Below, piece after piece: positions 7,667 through 16,363 of a stretch of 64,000 nt of DNA. Within the stretch, counting starts at the first letter, position 1, and each line of letters starts with the position of its first letter. The notes beneath the pieces are model-generated. The model had not been told where the DNA came from. It saw only the letters and a program-made list of their open reading frames with translations, and ran no database searches. The translations under genes were made by a program, and so were the position numbers. This DNA comes from Agrobacterium vitis (GTDB lineage: Bacteria; Pseudomonadota; Alphaproteobacteria; Rhizobiales; Rhizobiaceae): contig NZ_CP118263.1 in assembly GCF_013337045.2 (NCBI RefSeq), positions 1-64,000 of the forward strand, in the 5' to 3' direction.

Positions 7667-10177
7667 TCATCTGAACTCAGTTAAATAGATCGTCTTGATG
7701 CCGTCCGGCGTTAGGCCAGTACGGCGCAATTCAGCCTCACAGCGCTCTTGAAGAACCTCCCTGTCTCCGGGTTGCCCAATTAGATAGACATAGAGATTAC
7801 GGACCGCTCCGACGAGCTTTGTCACTTCCTCCAACTTGAGGGCGTACGTTCCCTGGGTGCTTGCTTTCCGATCGGCGATGGGCTCCGGAAGCGCCGAAAC
7901 CCGCAAAGACTGCCTTCCGGGATAGCATCGCCTGAACCATTGCTCGGCTTCTAGGAGTTGAGCATGGTCGTTCTTGTAGAGCGGGTTGTCCTTCTCCTTG
8001 TCGCTTTTGGCTTCTATGACAAAGTCGAACAAACCGCTCGTTCGCCACAAAACATCAGGCCCTGTTTTGTGCACTGCTTCCGGTCGCTCGGCGTCAAAAC
8101 CAAGATATGCTCCAAGGTTCTTTAACGCTTCCTCATATTGGAACGGGGAGGCGTCGGGCACTAAAGCCGAGACCGCTTCGTTATAAGCAGGAATGAGCGA
8201 CCCACGACGTTGGTATTCGAGGATTCGGCTAACAATCGCCATGGATTGTGGACCTGCCATTGGTCGCGGAATGTAGGCGGGTCGGATGCGAGGTGGGATA
8301 TGGTTGTTGTTGGTTGCGAAAGCTGACGTCTGAAGTCGCTGACCCTTGTGATCGTCATTCATATGGAAAGCGATGCGAGCTGCCAACGAGGAAAGCCATG
8401 CCCTTCTCTGACCATCCTGTACTAGGTCTGGTGAGGAAATTAGGTGTTCGAGTTCTTGAATGGCGCTTTCATACTGTCCCACTCTTTCCAGCCGGAAAGC
8501 CCTGCGCTCAGCACCGGCGACCTTCAGCGCCAGTTCGTCGATACCCGGGGGCCGGGTGGCGGCTGCCAACTCTGACGCATGGTAGGCAACCCAATCCGGA
8601 TCCCTGTTCAAACACTTGAGCATCGTTTCGCCAATTTCCTGATAGCTGGCGACAGCCTCACTCACTTCCTGTCCCACGTTGAGTTGGACGCGGCTGCTCG
8701 CGGTCAGATGCTCAAGATTCTTCTTGCGTCCGATCCATGCAACCAAATCGCTTCCCGTCAGGACGACAACGCAGAAATCGCCGCCGCCCCTGGAGCCGCG
8801 CCCTATGCCCTGCTCGATCCGCTGAGCCAACAACGAGTTGACCGCGGAATCTGCAAGAACACTCGTCCGAAACATATCGTAGTCGGTCGTACCCTGTGGC
8901 AGGCCATCCATAATCAGCAGGCGGCAAGACGGACCAGCCAAATCAATGCCGTCGTATCGGTTAGCAAGAACGATCGGACCCTTGAAGGATCCGGCCTGCA
9001 TATCTTTTATACGGTGGCTAACCGCTTCGCTTGTCTCTGGATATTCCGCAGTATCCAACCATCCTTTGGCAATGGTCCCGGACGGCGCCAAAATCGCGAC
9101 GCCGGCATAACCGGCAATCCATTTCGCGATCTGTTTAACCATCGGTGTGATAGCGACATTGCCGAGCGGCATCAGCTCGGGCACCAAGATCATGCGCTCG
9201 CCTACACCCGCAAGCGATGAAGACTGAATCGGTCTGCCAACTGCAGCAGGGGAGGCACCGAATGTGCGAACAATCTCGCTGTCGTCCGAAATCGTAGCAG
9301 ACATGTAGATCCGGCGTTTAGCGTCATCGAACGTAGGAAGAAGATCAACCGGTGGAAAGGTGGGGGTGATCGTCACCGATTTGCGGCTGAAGAGGCAGTG
9401 GCACATGGCCAGATTGTCACGTAGGAGAGGCCATATGTAGGGATCAACGCCCTCGACATGCTGTGAAAGAAATTCCCGAACTTCGGGGACCTTGGACAGC
9501 CAAGCCCAGCTGGGGACCTCGATCACGCCGAAATCCTTCCCCCTCGTGATGTCAGCAAAGGCGCCGCCTCGTCCGACCTCGTCGAACGCGCCCCTGAATC
9601 GATCCGCCATCTCCTGATAGACCTCGAGGTGGTCTTTCGACGTGATTGTCAGGCTGAATGCTTTACGAACAGAGGAAAGCGCGACGTGCGCGTCGTCCAA
9701 GATGATGCCGCCGACTTTCACTGCCGGCTTCGCGGAACCCCGAACACCAAATTTACTGCGACCACTGAAAAGGCTCTCGTAGGCCCCCACGAGAACGGCG
9801 TTACCATCTAGAAACTCGGAGGCTAGAGGCTGCCCCCTCGCGTAGGGTACCGCGCGTATTCCATATTCAGTCGCTTTGGCAATAACCTGTTCGACGAGCT
9901 GGGTAGTTGGTGCGAGATAAAGAACGGGTTCACCGAGTTCATTCATGGTTGATTGTGCCATGAGCAGCGCAACCAGGGTCTTTCCTCCCCCCGTATGCAG
10001 TTTTACAACGACATCCTTGTCGTTTCTGCGGGATGGATACCAAGCATCGAGAGCCTCGGCTTGGCTAACATAAAGGTCATTGATCCCGACGGCTTTCGGG
10101 AGGGAATGAAAGATATCTCGTGGGGCGACGGGCTTCGGCTTTGCCTTGTCCTCGCGAAGCTTTTTGAAGTCGACCAT
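7667..10177 (-). CDS. SF2 helicase with C-terminal PD-(D/E)XK-like nuclease motif
   Basis: An 836-aa protein. Helicase motifs: Walker A HTGGGKT (residues 61-67), DDAH box (161-164), motif III-like SAT (293-295), and motif VI QRIEQGIGRGSR (452-463). The second half of the helicase core (RYDGIDLAG and DGLPQG) resembles DinG/XPD-type enzymes. In the C-terminal third, GPDVLW (about 705) and FVIEAKS (about 722) form a PD-(D/E)XK-like nuclease site. Helicase-nuclease fusions are common in phage defence. It lies 202 bp downstream of a metallopeptidase gene on the same strand. I cannot match the pair to a named system. The helicase assignment is firm; the nuclease and the defence role are inferred. 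Confidence 0.82.
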   Translation of the reverse strand: MVDFKKLREDKAKPKPVAPRDIFHSLPKAVGINDLYVSQAEALDAWYPSRRNDKDVVVKLHTGGGKTLVALLMAQSTMNELGEPVLYLAPTTQLVEQVIAKATEYGIRAVPYARGQPLASEFLDGNAVLVGAYESLFSGRSKFGVRGSAKPAVKVGGIILDDAHVALSSVRKAFSLTITSKDHLEVYQEMADRFRGAFDEVGRGGAFADITRGKDFGVIEVPSWAWLSKVPEVREFLSQHVEGVDPYIWPLLRDNLAMCHCLFSRKSVTITPTFPPVDLLPTFDDAKRRIYMSATISDDSEIVRTFGASPAAVGRPIQSSSLAGVGERMILVPELMPLGNVAITPMVKQIAKWIAGYAGVAILAPSGTIAKGWLDTAEYPETSEAVSHRIKDMQAGSFKGPIVLANRYDGIDLAGPSCRLLIMDGLPQGTTDYDMFRTSVLADSAVNSLLAQRIEQGIGRGSRGGGDFCVVVLTGSDLVAWIGRKKNLEHLTASSRVQLNVGQEVSEAVASYQEIGETMLKCLNRDPDWVAYHASELAAATRPPGIDELALKVAGAERRAFRLERVGQYESAIQELEHLISSPDLVQDGQRRAWLSSLAARIAFHMNDDHKGQRLQTSAFATNNNHIPPRIRPAYIPRPMAGPQSMAIVSRILEYQRRGSLIPAYNEAVSALVPDASPFQYEEALKNLGAYLGFDAERPEAVHKTGPDVLWRTSGLFDFVIEAKSDKEKDNPLYKNDHAQLLEAEQWFRRCYPGRQSLRVSALPEPIADRKASTQGTYALKLEEVTKLVGAVRNLYVYLIGQPGDREVLQERCEAELRRTGLTPDGIKTIYLTEFR

Positions 10178-10262
10178 CTCTTGTCCCCCAATTTACTGAC
10201 AGTTCTGCTTTAACAGATGTATGCCCATGAGAGAGGCATTAAAAATTCTTACTACTTTGAAA

Positions 10263-10277
10263 AACCTGTTGCAGGTT
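10263..10277. promoter_or_regulatory. Palindromic operator-like site upstream of the helicase gene
   Basis: AACCTGTTGCAGGTT has 7-bp arms around a central T. It lies 86 bp upstream of the helicase start, inside the 202-bp gap to the metallopeptidase gene. It could bind a repressor and give the helicase its own promoter. The rest of the gap shows no gene. Confidence 0.4.
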
Positions 10278-10379
10278 ATTTTTTCGGCGGGCGTTACTGA
10301 CGCCTAGCGATGTGGCAGGAGCAGGATGAAAAACCATGCTTTCTGCATCCACTAATTCACAGACGTCCAAGGTTGAGGG

Positions 10380-11567
10380 TCAGAAATCAATTCTGTCCTC
10401 TCGCATTTCACCACCAAGGCCAAATAAATACATGGAGCCATAAAATGACAACAGATCGCTCCGCGGCGCGCCGTCGACTCGTTGTGTTAGCGCCTCGGCC
10501 ACCACGCCGACGTGCTTTACGAGTGCGTCCAGATGTTGCTTTGTTGGTTGGTTCCTATCTCCAAGCGCTGCATTCAGCGCATACAGCCGTTCAAGCGGCG
10601 CGGGATGGGTCTCGGATACCGAAAACCGAGGTATATCGAGAAATCGGGAGCCCAGAAGTTCAATTAAGTGGAGGAAGAGAAATATGTGATAGGCGCCGTT
10701 GGAAAGGCGGAGTTTTGCATCTTTATCCGACCCGATGGCTGTAATCGCGTGGAGGTCAGCACTGAATTCTAGATCGTGGTTATAGGTTTTTAGATCCTCC
10801 AGATTTTCGGTCGAAGATGCTTCTTCCATATGACCTAGAAGCAAATGACTAAACTCATGCCCGAATGTGAATTCGAGCATGTCGTCTACATCGCGCTTGA
10901 TAGCAGCGTCCACACTCGCTGGAAGTTTAGCTCGCGGATCGATGTCAAAGTCCTGGGCTTCTGACCCTATCATCGTCCGCAGGGCGATTAAGGCTGCATC
11001 AATCCGGTCGCCCATCGGAAATTCATAGTGTGCGCCATGAAAACATACAGTCATGAAATAGAGGAAGTAGCGCAACGCTTCGGAGACGATGATCACCTCG
11101 CCTACCAGGGACTTTAAGCAAGCGGCGTTCACTTCCAGGGTTGGGACGTAGCCACAGGGGATTGAGCGAGCGGATTTTCGTAAGGCCTTCGGCAGTCGCT
11201 CAAGATAGCGTCTCGGAGCCAAATTGACGGTTTCGTAGTAGGATGTCAGAGTCCAAGGGCGACCGTTCTGCTGAAATGCACGCTTCCGGTGGGCAAGCAC
11301 CCTCGTAACTCGAGGAGAATCGGCAACGGAGTTAGCCCGAATTCGCAGCAAGTAGTCATGCGCGCTTCTCAACGACCTCAGCCGGAGAATCTCATTCTTA
11401 GAGCAGAAGGGCGCATAAACCAGTTCTTCATTGCTGAGATCTGGATCGAGTGGTTCGATCCCTGTGACGTAGAACTCGCCACGTTCATCGCCGATGATGA
11501 AACCATTCGCGGCGCGGCGCGCCCCGGGAAATTCCTTCAGCCATTTCTGTATTTCGTGCTCTTCCAT
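10380..11567 (-). CDS. HExxH zinc metallopeptidase-like protein
   Basis: A 395-aa protein not recognised as a named family. It has a gluzincin-like zinc site: FGHEFSHLLLGH with HEFSH at residues 237-241, and a likely third ligand Glu267 in LEFSAD, 26 residues later. There is no signal peptide, so it probably acts in the cytoplasm. The preceding region (110-220) has no recognisable domain. ImmA/IrrE-like proteases with this motif often cleave repressors and accompany mobile elements or defence genes. It is the upstream member of a same-strand pair with the helicase-nuclease, and its promoter faces the Xre/RES operon. A role as sensor or activator of the helicase partner is inference only. Confidence 0.7.
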   Translation of the reverse strand: MEEHEIQKWLKEFPGARRAANGFIIGDERGEFYVTGIEPLDPDLSNEELVYAPFCSKNEILRLRSLRSAHDYLLRIRANSVADSPRVTRVLAHRKRAFQQNGRPWTLTSYYETVNLAPRRYLERLPKALRKSARSIPCGYVPTLEVNAACLKSLVGEVIIVSEALRYFLYFMTVCFHGAHYEFPMGDRIDAALIALRTMIGSEAQDFDIDPRAKLPASVDAAIKRDVDDMLEFTFGHEFSHLLLGHMEEASSTENLEDLKTYNHDLEFSADLHAITAIGSDKDAKLRLSNGAYHIFLFLHLIELLGSRFLDIPRFSVSETHPAPLERLYALNAALGDRNQPTKQHLDALVKHVGVVAEALTQRVDGAPRSDLLSFYGSMYLFGLGGEMREDRIDF

Positions 11568-11734
11568 TGCGAAACGACAACCCTCGTGCCAAGTAGAAAA
11601 ATACGCAAACTAAAAAGTCCGATAGTAATACGCGAATAAGCCTAACTGCCCGTCTGTAAATCAGGTCGATAAAAAGAGGGTAAGTTCGCCATCAAATCTC
11701 TAAGGGCCTCAGTGCTGGCCGCTCCCGAATCTGA

Positions 11735-11761
11735 GGACAACAATCTGGACAAATCGGACAA
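11735..11761. promoter_or_regulatory. Triple GGACAA repeat upstream of the Xre-type antitoxin gene
   Basis: GGACAA occurs at 11735-11740, 11747-11752 and 11756-11761, just 40-66 bp before the antitoxin start. Xre/RES modules are usually autoregulated, so these direct repeats may be the operator. The remainder of 11568-11800 is a divergent promoter region with no gene. Confidence 0.35.
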
Positions 11762-11800
11762 TCCGCATTATCTTGGCTGTAGTCAAGAAGGAAGACGAAG

Positions 11801-12517
11801 ATGGTTGCTGTCACCCGTAAATCGCAGATGGGCGCAAAGCTAGAAGTCAATCCGGCTGCGGTAGCCGATGTTCTCAAGGTTCTGGCCCGACACAATCCAG
11901 GCCTTTCAAAGCCGGCTCTTGCAGCGACTGGCAAGGTCATGGCCGTGGTCTCTGCGGTAGCAGCGCGCCTTTCTGTCGAGCAACAGCGTCGGATTGCCGA
12001 CGATGAAACGGAACTCGCCCATATTGTGGAAGCCGCCGTCGCCGAACTGGCTGCGAAGCCAGGTCATGTGCTCGCGGAGGTATCGGTCGAAAAGCCTGTG
12101 GAGGTCAGCCGAGGTGCCGGTCTGGGGCAATCGGTAGACATTGAGGAAGGGCGCCGCAGGCTCGACGAATTTGCGACGCCAACCCGCATCGAAGACTGGG
12201 CCGGTCCGGTCGCCGGTCCGGGCGATATCGAGAAGAAGTTCGGCACGAAGCGATCGACCTTGCACGACTGGCACAAGCGCGGAGCTGTCGTCGGTCTGCT
12301 CAAGGGCGAGCGAAAGCATGTCTTTCCCCTGGCTCAGTTTGTGGATGGTCGGCCGGTCGAGGGCATGCCTCAGGTCACCAAAATCATCCGCAATCCGCGT
12401 GTAGCGTGGCAATGGTTGATCCAGCCGAAGCCAAGCATAGGCGGAACGCCGCTCGACAATCTCAAGATGGGCAATCTGGACGAGGTTCTGGATGCAGCTG
12501 AGCGCGATTTTGGTTGA
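11801..12517 (+). CDS. Xre/MbcA/ParS-type antitoxin of a RES toxin pair
   Basis: A 238-aa protein whose C-terminus matches the toxin-binding domain of Xre-type antitoxins: NPRVAWQWLIQPKPSIGG, then TPLDNLKMGNLDEVLDAAER. The middle part (GDIEKKFGTKRSTLHDWHKRG, about 147-167) looks like an HTH that reads DNA. It is longer than typical 130-150-aa Xre antitoxins and carries an extra alanine-rich N-terminal region. The RES-domain toxin gene begins 8 bp after its stop, which is the standard antitoxin-toxin order. It probably neutralises the toxin and represses the operon. Confidence 0.85.
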   Translation: MVAVTRKSQMGAKLEVNPAAVADVLKVLARHNPGLSKPALAATGKVMAVVSAVAARLSVEQQRRIADDETELAHIVEAAVAELAAKPGHVLAEVSVEKPVEVSRGAGLGQSVDIEEGRRRLDEFATPTRIEDWAGPVAGPGDIEKKFGTKRSTLHDWHKRGAVVGLLKGERKHVFPLAQFVDGRPVEGMPQVTKIIRNPRVAWQWLIQPKPSIGGTPLDNLKMGNLDEVLDAAERDFG

Positions 12518-12525
12518 GCTGAATC

Positions 12526-13110
12526 GTGAAACTTGATCCTCAAACGGTTCGGGAGCTCGCGCTTGCGTTTCTCCCGCAATCCTATCTCCGCATCATCCCT
12601 GTAGCCCACATGTCGACCCCGCTCGGCATGGGTTTCGGTCAATCGCGATTCTCAAGTCCAAACCAGATCTTCCGACTGCTTTATGCCGCATATGATCTCG
12701 CGACCGCGATTGCGGAGACGATCGTGCGCGACCGCTTCGAGGGGACGCAGGACCGAGTGCTGGATGAGAGTGAAATCGAGGACTGGTCGGTCACTGAGGT
12801 GACGGCCACGGATGCTCTCATTCTTCTCGACCTGCGCACGACCGGCCTCCTGAGGTTGGGCGTCAGCACGGACGCAGCCCGGGGCAAGGAACATCAGGAA
12901 GGGCAGAGACTGAGCGAGTCGATCTTTCGATCCTATGCTGTCGATGGATTGCTCTATTCCTCACGCCTCACGGCGGCAGATTGCGTGGCGGTCTACGATC
13001 GGGCTGTCGCTGCGAAACTTGTCGCCTCTCCGGCGGTCGAGCTGGTTCGTCAAGCCGACTTGATAGCCGCCCTGCGGTCTATCGGGGTGTCGATCCGGGC
13101 CGGGCGATAA
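12526..13110 (+). CDS. RES-domain toxin
   Basis: A 194-aa RES-family protein. RES toxins degrade cellular NAD+. Seen: YLRIIPVAHMSTPLGMGFGQ near residue 20 with the family arginine, the LYAAYDLATAIAETIVRDRF segment containing conserved Tyr and Glu, LILLDLRTTGLLRLG, and a C-terminal GLLYSSRLTAADCVAVYDRA. The length is typical. It sits 8 bp downstream of its antitoxin, in one operon, and a possible nuclease gene starts 2 bp after its stop. Likely function: NAD+-depleting toxin for plasmid addiction or abortive defence. Confidence 0.88.
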   Translation: MKLDPQTVRELALAFLPQSYLRIIPVAHMSTPLGMGFGQSRFSSPNQIFRLLYAAYDLATAIAETIVRDRFEGTQDRVLDESEIEDWSVTEVTATDALILLDLRTTGLLRLGVSTDAARGKEHQEGQRLSESIFRSYAVDGLLYSSRLTAADCVAVYDRAVAAKLVASPAVELVRQADLIAALRSIGVSIRAGR

Positions 13111-13112
13111 GC

Positions 13113-14105
13113 ATGTCCGTTACAGTCACTTCCGCAAACTTCTCTGGGCGATTTACGGCGTTGAATGGCACGAAAACGTTGCCAGCGACACATGCCGACA
13201 TCATCCGCTCGTTGCTGACCGTCGGCTATCCCAGCCGTCGAGCCGCTGTCCGCACCGTTGGCCCCTGGCGGGAGAAAATGCTGGTCGCGATGGCGACGGG
13301 CTATCTGGATGCCTCCTTGAACACGACGGCCTATTTTCGGAGTTTGGAGCAGTCGGAGAAGGTGGGGGTTTCGTTCCTTTTCGGCGAGGCGTTCACGCAC
13401 TGGTATGCTCAGAGTCAGATGAGCGTGCAGTATCTCGTGCATGTCGCCGGCCTTGCCTCCTGTCGATGGGGATCCCCAACGGCTCCGGTCGCGCCGAAAG
13501 CTGGCGCAGCGCCTCCTCCTCCAAAATCGCGTCCCGATTTTATCGGCATCAAGCGAAGGGAACGCCATGTGTTCGAGAGCAAGGGTCGCATCCGAGCGCC
13601 AGCCGCAAGCACCGTTGCGAAGGCACTGGGGCAGGTTTCGGCGCTTCACACGGTCAACGGACGGGCGCCGACCACACGCTGTGCAAACTTCTTCATGTTC
13701 AAGGCCGGTGGTGCAGAGGGCAGAGTGCTGGATCCGCCGGCAAAGGGTGACGACATCACCGTGACGTTTGATCTCTTCGAAGCGATTACACGAGCCTACT
13801 CCATTATCCTCGATCAGCCGGTACTTGATCTATCCGATCAGGTTGGTGCGGGTTATGTCGGACGCGAGATCGATGATGGTGTGTTCTTGGGTATCGACAA
13901 GGAAATCCTTGCCTTGGTACGAGAGCGGCCCCCGACTGAAGCAACGCGTCGCAGGCGTGTCGCCCAGGTCTTCTCTGCTCTTGAAGATCGGTCGCAGAAC
14001 TATGCGGGTCGGCAGGATAGAAGTGTTTCGTCCGGCCTTGACGGGGTCCTGCTTCTTGACCGCCGTTCGCCGCGCGCCCTTCGACGCTTCCGGACGCAGG
14101 GTTAA
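13113..14105 (+). CDS. Uncharacterised protein with PD-(D/E)XK-like motif
   Basis: A 330-aa protein whose start is taken at ATG 13113, 2 bp after the RES toxin stop. No family was recognised. In its middle, after a proline-rich linker (APPPPKSR), PDFIG (141-145) is followed by VFESKGR (153-159). The D..ESK spacing and strand-like context resemble a PD-(D/E)XK nuclease core. The C-terminus is basic and probably disordered. The tight spacing places it in the Xre/RES operon. It could be a third component or a hitchhiking effector. The nuclease reading rests on one motif and is tentative. Confidence 0.55.
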   Translation: MSVTVTSANFSGRFTALNGTKTLPATHADIIRSLLTVGYPSRRAAVRTVGPWREKMLVAMATGYLDASLNTTAYFRSLEQSEKVGVSFLFGEAFTHWYAQSQMSVQYLVHVAGLASCRWGSPTAPVAPKAGAAPPPPKSRPDFIGIKRRERHVFESKGRIRAPAASTVAKALGQVSALHTVNGRAPTTRCANFFMFKAGGAEGRVLDPPAKGDDITVTFDLFEAITRAYSIILDQPVLDLSDQVGAGYVGREIDDGVFLGIDKEILALVRERPPTEATRRRRVAQVFSALEDRSQNYAGRQDRSVSSGLDGVLLLDRRSPRALRRFRTQG

Positions 14106-14201
14106 ATGGCCGACTTTATGTCGGTGTGTTGGTTTCACCTTCTGACCAGCAAATCATGTGATTTACTACAATCCCATAATTCCATCAGAGATGCTCGCTC
14201 C

Positions 14202-14606
14202 ATGACGACCCTTCTCGGCCTCACATATATCTCAAATGAAAAAGTGCCGCTCGCGGACCTGGACGACTATGTAACCGTCCACGTGCCGAGTGCTGGGTTT
14301 GATCAGCACCTCGGAAATCATGCACCATGGTTTTGGTCGATCGATAGGAGAGGCGGCGGCGGCGTGGATTTCAAGCAAGGGAAATATGACTATTGGGTGC
14401 GCCGGGTCGGTTCCAACCAACCAATAGGTTTTCCGGTGCTGACATCGACCTCAAAAGAGGAGGGCTGGATCTCAGTCATGGACGGCCGACATCGCATAAT
14501 GGCAATTGTCGATACCGGTCGGCAGGCCTTTGCAGCGAGACTTCCCAGACCAATGCTGGGAACGGCGCAAATGATAATTCCAGGCCTCGAAATCTTTGAT
14601 CTGTAG
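14202..14606 (+). CDS. Small DGRHR-motif protein (ParB/sulfiredoxin-like?)
   Basis: A 134-aa protein from ATG 14202 (MTTLLGLTYIS). Its key feature is SVMDGRHRIMAIVDTG near residue 100; DGRHR-type motifs occur in ParB/sulfiredoxin-fold nucleotide-binding proteins. It ends LPRPML and IPGLEIFDL. It lies 96 bp after the PD-(D/E)XK-like gene on the same strand and may belong to the same module. Function unknown; the fold assignment is weak. Confidence 0.5.
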   Translation: MTTLLGLTYISNEKVPLADLDDYVTVHVPSAGFDQHLGNHAPWFWSIDRRGGGGVDFKQGKYDYWVRRVGSNQPIGFPVLTSTSKEEGWISVMDGRHRIMAIVDTGRQAFAARLPRPMLGTAQMIIPGLEIFDL

Positions 14607-14634
14607 ACTACAGACGGCGCCGAAGCGCCCCCTG

Positions 14635-15027
14635 TCAGACTTCTCCGTCGACGACCATCGAAGTCGGGAAGCCACCATGAGGCTTCGTAATGAACGCCAG
14701 GCGCGCTTTGCGGAGTGGCCACGTCTTATCTCGCCACCAGTAAAACTCCAGATGCGATCTGCCCTGCGCGCGGATTTCCGACTCGATATCGCGGCTCTCA
14801 CGTGAACCCGGGACAGCAAGAAAAGTTCCCGTCACGATGCAACGGGTGCTGCCCCTTACAGTGGCCTCGGTGTCGAAGACGGCGTCGCTGATGCAAACGC
14901 CCATGAAATCCCTGCTGCGCTGGCCTTTAGGGGTCTCAATGATGAGATCACCAGACGTGCGGTCAAAGTAGATTTTCACTCGGCTGCCGATCTCAGGTGG
15001 CTGACGAGAGACGTTCGGTATATCCAT
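14635..15027 (-). CDS. Hypothetical protein
   Basis: A 130-aa protein not recognised. It has a beta-rich look (RVKIYFDRTSGDLIIETPKG) with no signal peptide or motif. It starts 3 bp after the stop of the 99-aa gene upstream, so the two form an operon. Convergent with the DGRHR gene. Confidence 0.5.
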   Translation of the reverse strand: MDIPNVSRQPPEIGSRVKIYFDRTSGDLIIETPKGQRSRDFMGVCISDAVFDTEATVRGSTRCIVTGTFLAVPGSRESRDIESEIRAQGRSHLEFYWWRDKTWPLRKARLAFITKPHGGFPTSMVVDGEV

Positions 15028-15030
15028 TTT

Positions 15031-15330
15031 CTACTCCTCTGGAGACTGCGTTGGCACCTGTGGGACGGTCGCAAACACACCCGGGGAGCTGTCTTGCACC
15101 GCCGGTAGGTCGAAGCGCGGATCGGTGAGATCGAGCGCGCCAGACCGCATCAGAGACTTCTCGAGCCGATCGAATATCCATTTATCTGCCTGTGACGTGA
15201 GCGCCATATGCGGTTTTCTCATGATGGCGCGCCGCGGATTGAGATTGCCGCCACTGCCGGCGTTCAGATTGCGTTGCGTTGGCGCAAAAGAATCCGGACC
15301 AAGTTCGATCATCATATCGACCATGGACAC
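15031..15330 (-). CDS. Hypothetical protein
   Basis: A 99-aa protein not recognised. Its start is uncertain between MSMVDMM and a Met a few residues later. It contains HMALTSQADKWIFDRLEKSL and a low-complexity C-terminus rich in P, S and Q. First gene of a two-gene minus-strand operon, 19 bp downstream of the LysR-type gene. Confidence 0.45.
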   Translation of the reverse strand: MSMVDMMIELGPDSFAPTQRNLNAGSGGNLNPRRAIMRKPHMALTSQADKWIFDRLEKSLMRSGALDLTDPRFDLPAVQDSSPGVFATVPQVPTQSPEE

Positions 15331-15349
15331 GTCTGCCGAAAGAGGTCCG

Positions 15350-16246
15350 TTAATGACACATTGGCCCGAGCGATGCCTGAAACCACTCCCTAAGTGCGAC
15401 GATGTCAGCTCTTGTTTCTAACCCAATAGCGCAGGCAAAGTGATAGGCATCTCCGGCAAGCTCCCCGGAAAAAGGCGCTATCAGCAAGCCCGCAGCAAGC
15501 GCATCCGCTACCAGAACCCGGCTGGCTATGACCACGCCTTGTCCCGCGATAGCCGCCTGGACGGCTAGCATGCTATCGGGAAAGCGGGGTCCGACACTGG
15601 TGTCGACGTCGGCCACACCGGCCTGCGCGCACCAGCGCAACCAGTCTGGTTCCGGCGAGGGCCGGTTTCGTCCGTCGATATGAATCAGTATAGCGCGCCG
15701 CAGATCATCAGGGTGGGACAGACCGAGCCGTGCGCTACAAACGGGTGTCATCACGTCATCGCAAAGGCGGGTGCTGATCACGCCAGGGAAGGGACCACGC
15801 CCGTAACGTATTGCAGTCTCGACACCACCCGCCCGCAAGTCCTCGACGGAATTCGAAGTATGCAGCCGGAGATCGATCATCGGAACAGCCAGGCGGAGCG
15901 TATCCATCCGCGGCACCAGCCAGTGGCTGAGAAACGCAGTCGTGGACGAGAGGGTGACTGTCGTCGGGGTCGTATCTGCCAGCAGCCGCGTGACTGCCCT
16001 TTCGATTTCGCCGAAACCAGAGGCCGTCGCCTCGTACAGCGTCTTGCCCTGCGGCGTTAACGTCACCGCTCTCGGCGACCGGTCCAGGACACGCAGGCCC
16101 ATATGGGCTTCGAGTTGCTTGATCTGATGGCTGATGGCCGTCGGCGTCACGGAGAGTTCTTCAGCCGCGGCCTTGAAACTCGCCCGCCGTGCAGCGGCTT
16201 CGAAAGCGCGAAGGGAGGACAATGGCGGCAAGCGAGAGCGACTCAT
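15350..16246 (-). CDS. LysR-type transcriptional regulator (GcvA-like)
   Basis: A 298-aa LysR regulator. The N-terminal winged helix-turn-helix is clear: LPPLSSLRAFEAAARRASFK, then AAAEELSVTPTAISHQIKQL, then RAVTLTPQGKTLYEA. The effector domain contains the typical VETAIRYGRG segment of the GcvA/AmpR-like branch. It is transcribed divergently from the phzF-like gene across a 117-bp gap, the usual arrangement in which a LysR protein controls its neighbour. Effector unknown. Confidence 0.9.
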   Translation of the reverse strand: MSRSRLPPLSSLRAFEAAARRASFKAAAEELSVTPTAISHQIKQLEAHMGLRVLDRSPRAVTLTPQGKTLYEATASGFGEIERAVTRLLADTTPTTVTLSSTTAFLSHWLVPRMDTLRLAVPMIDLRLHTSNSVEDLRAGGVETAIRYGRGPFPGVISTRLCDDVMTPVCSARLGLSHPDDLRRAILIHIDGRNRPSPEPDWLRWCAQAGVADVDTSVGPRFPDSMLAVQAAIAGQGVVIASRVLVADALAAGLLIAPFSGELAGDAYHFACAIGLETRADIVALREWFQASLGPMCH

Positions 16247-16363
16247 GCTGAATCCAGTTCACCTTGAAGCTGAGTAATTTGACTTTTTCTATTTGTATAA
16301 GCGGCTGTACAGTGCTGATCGTCAAACCCTATCAAAATAAACTCATTCAAGGCAGCAGGAAAA

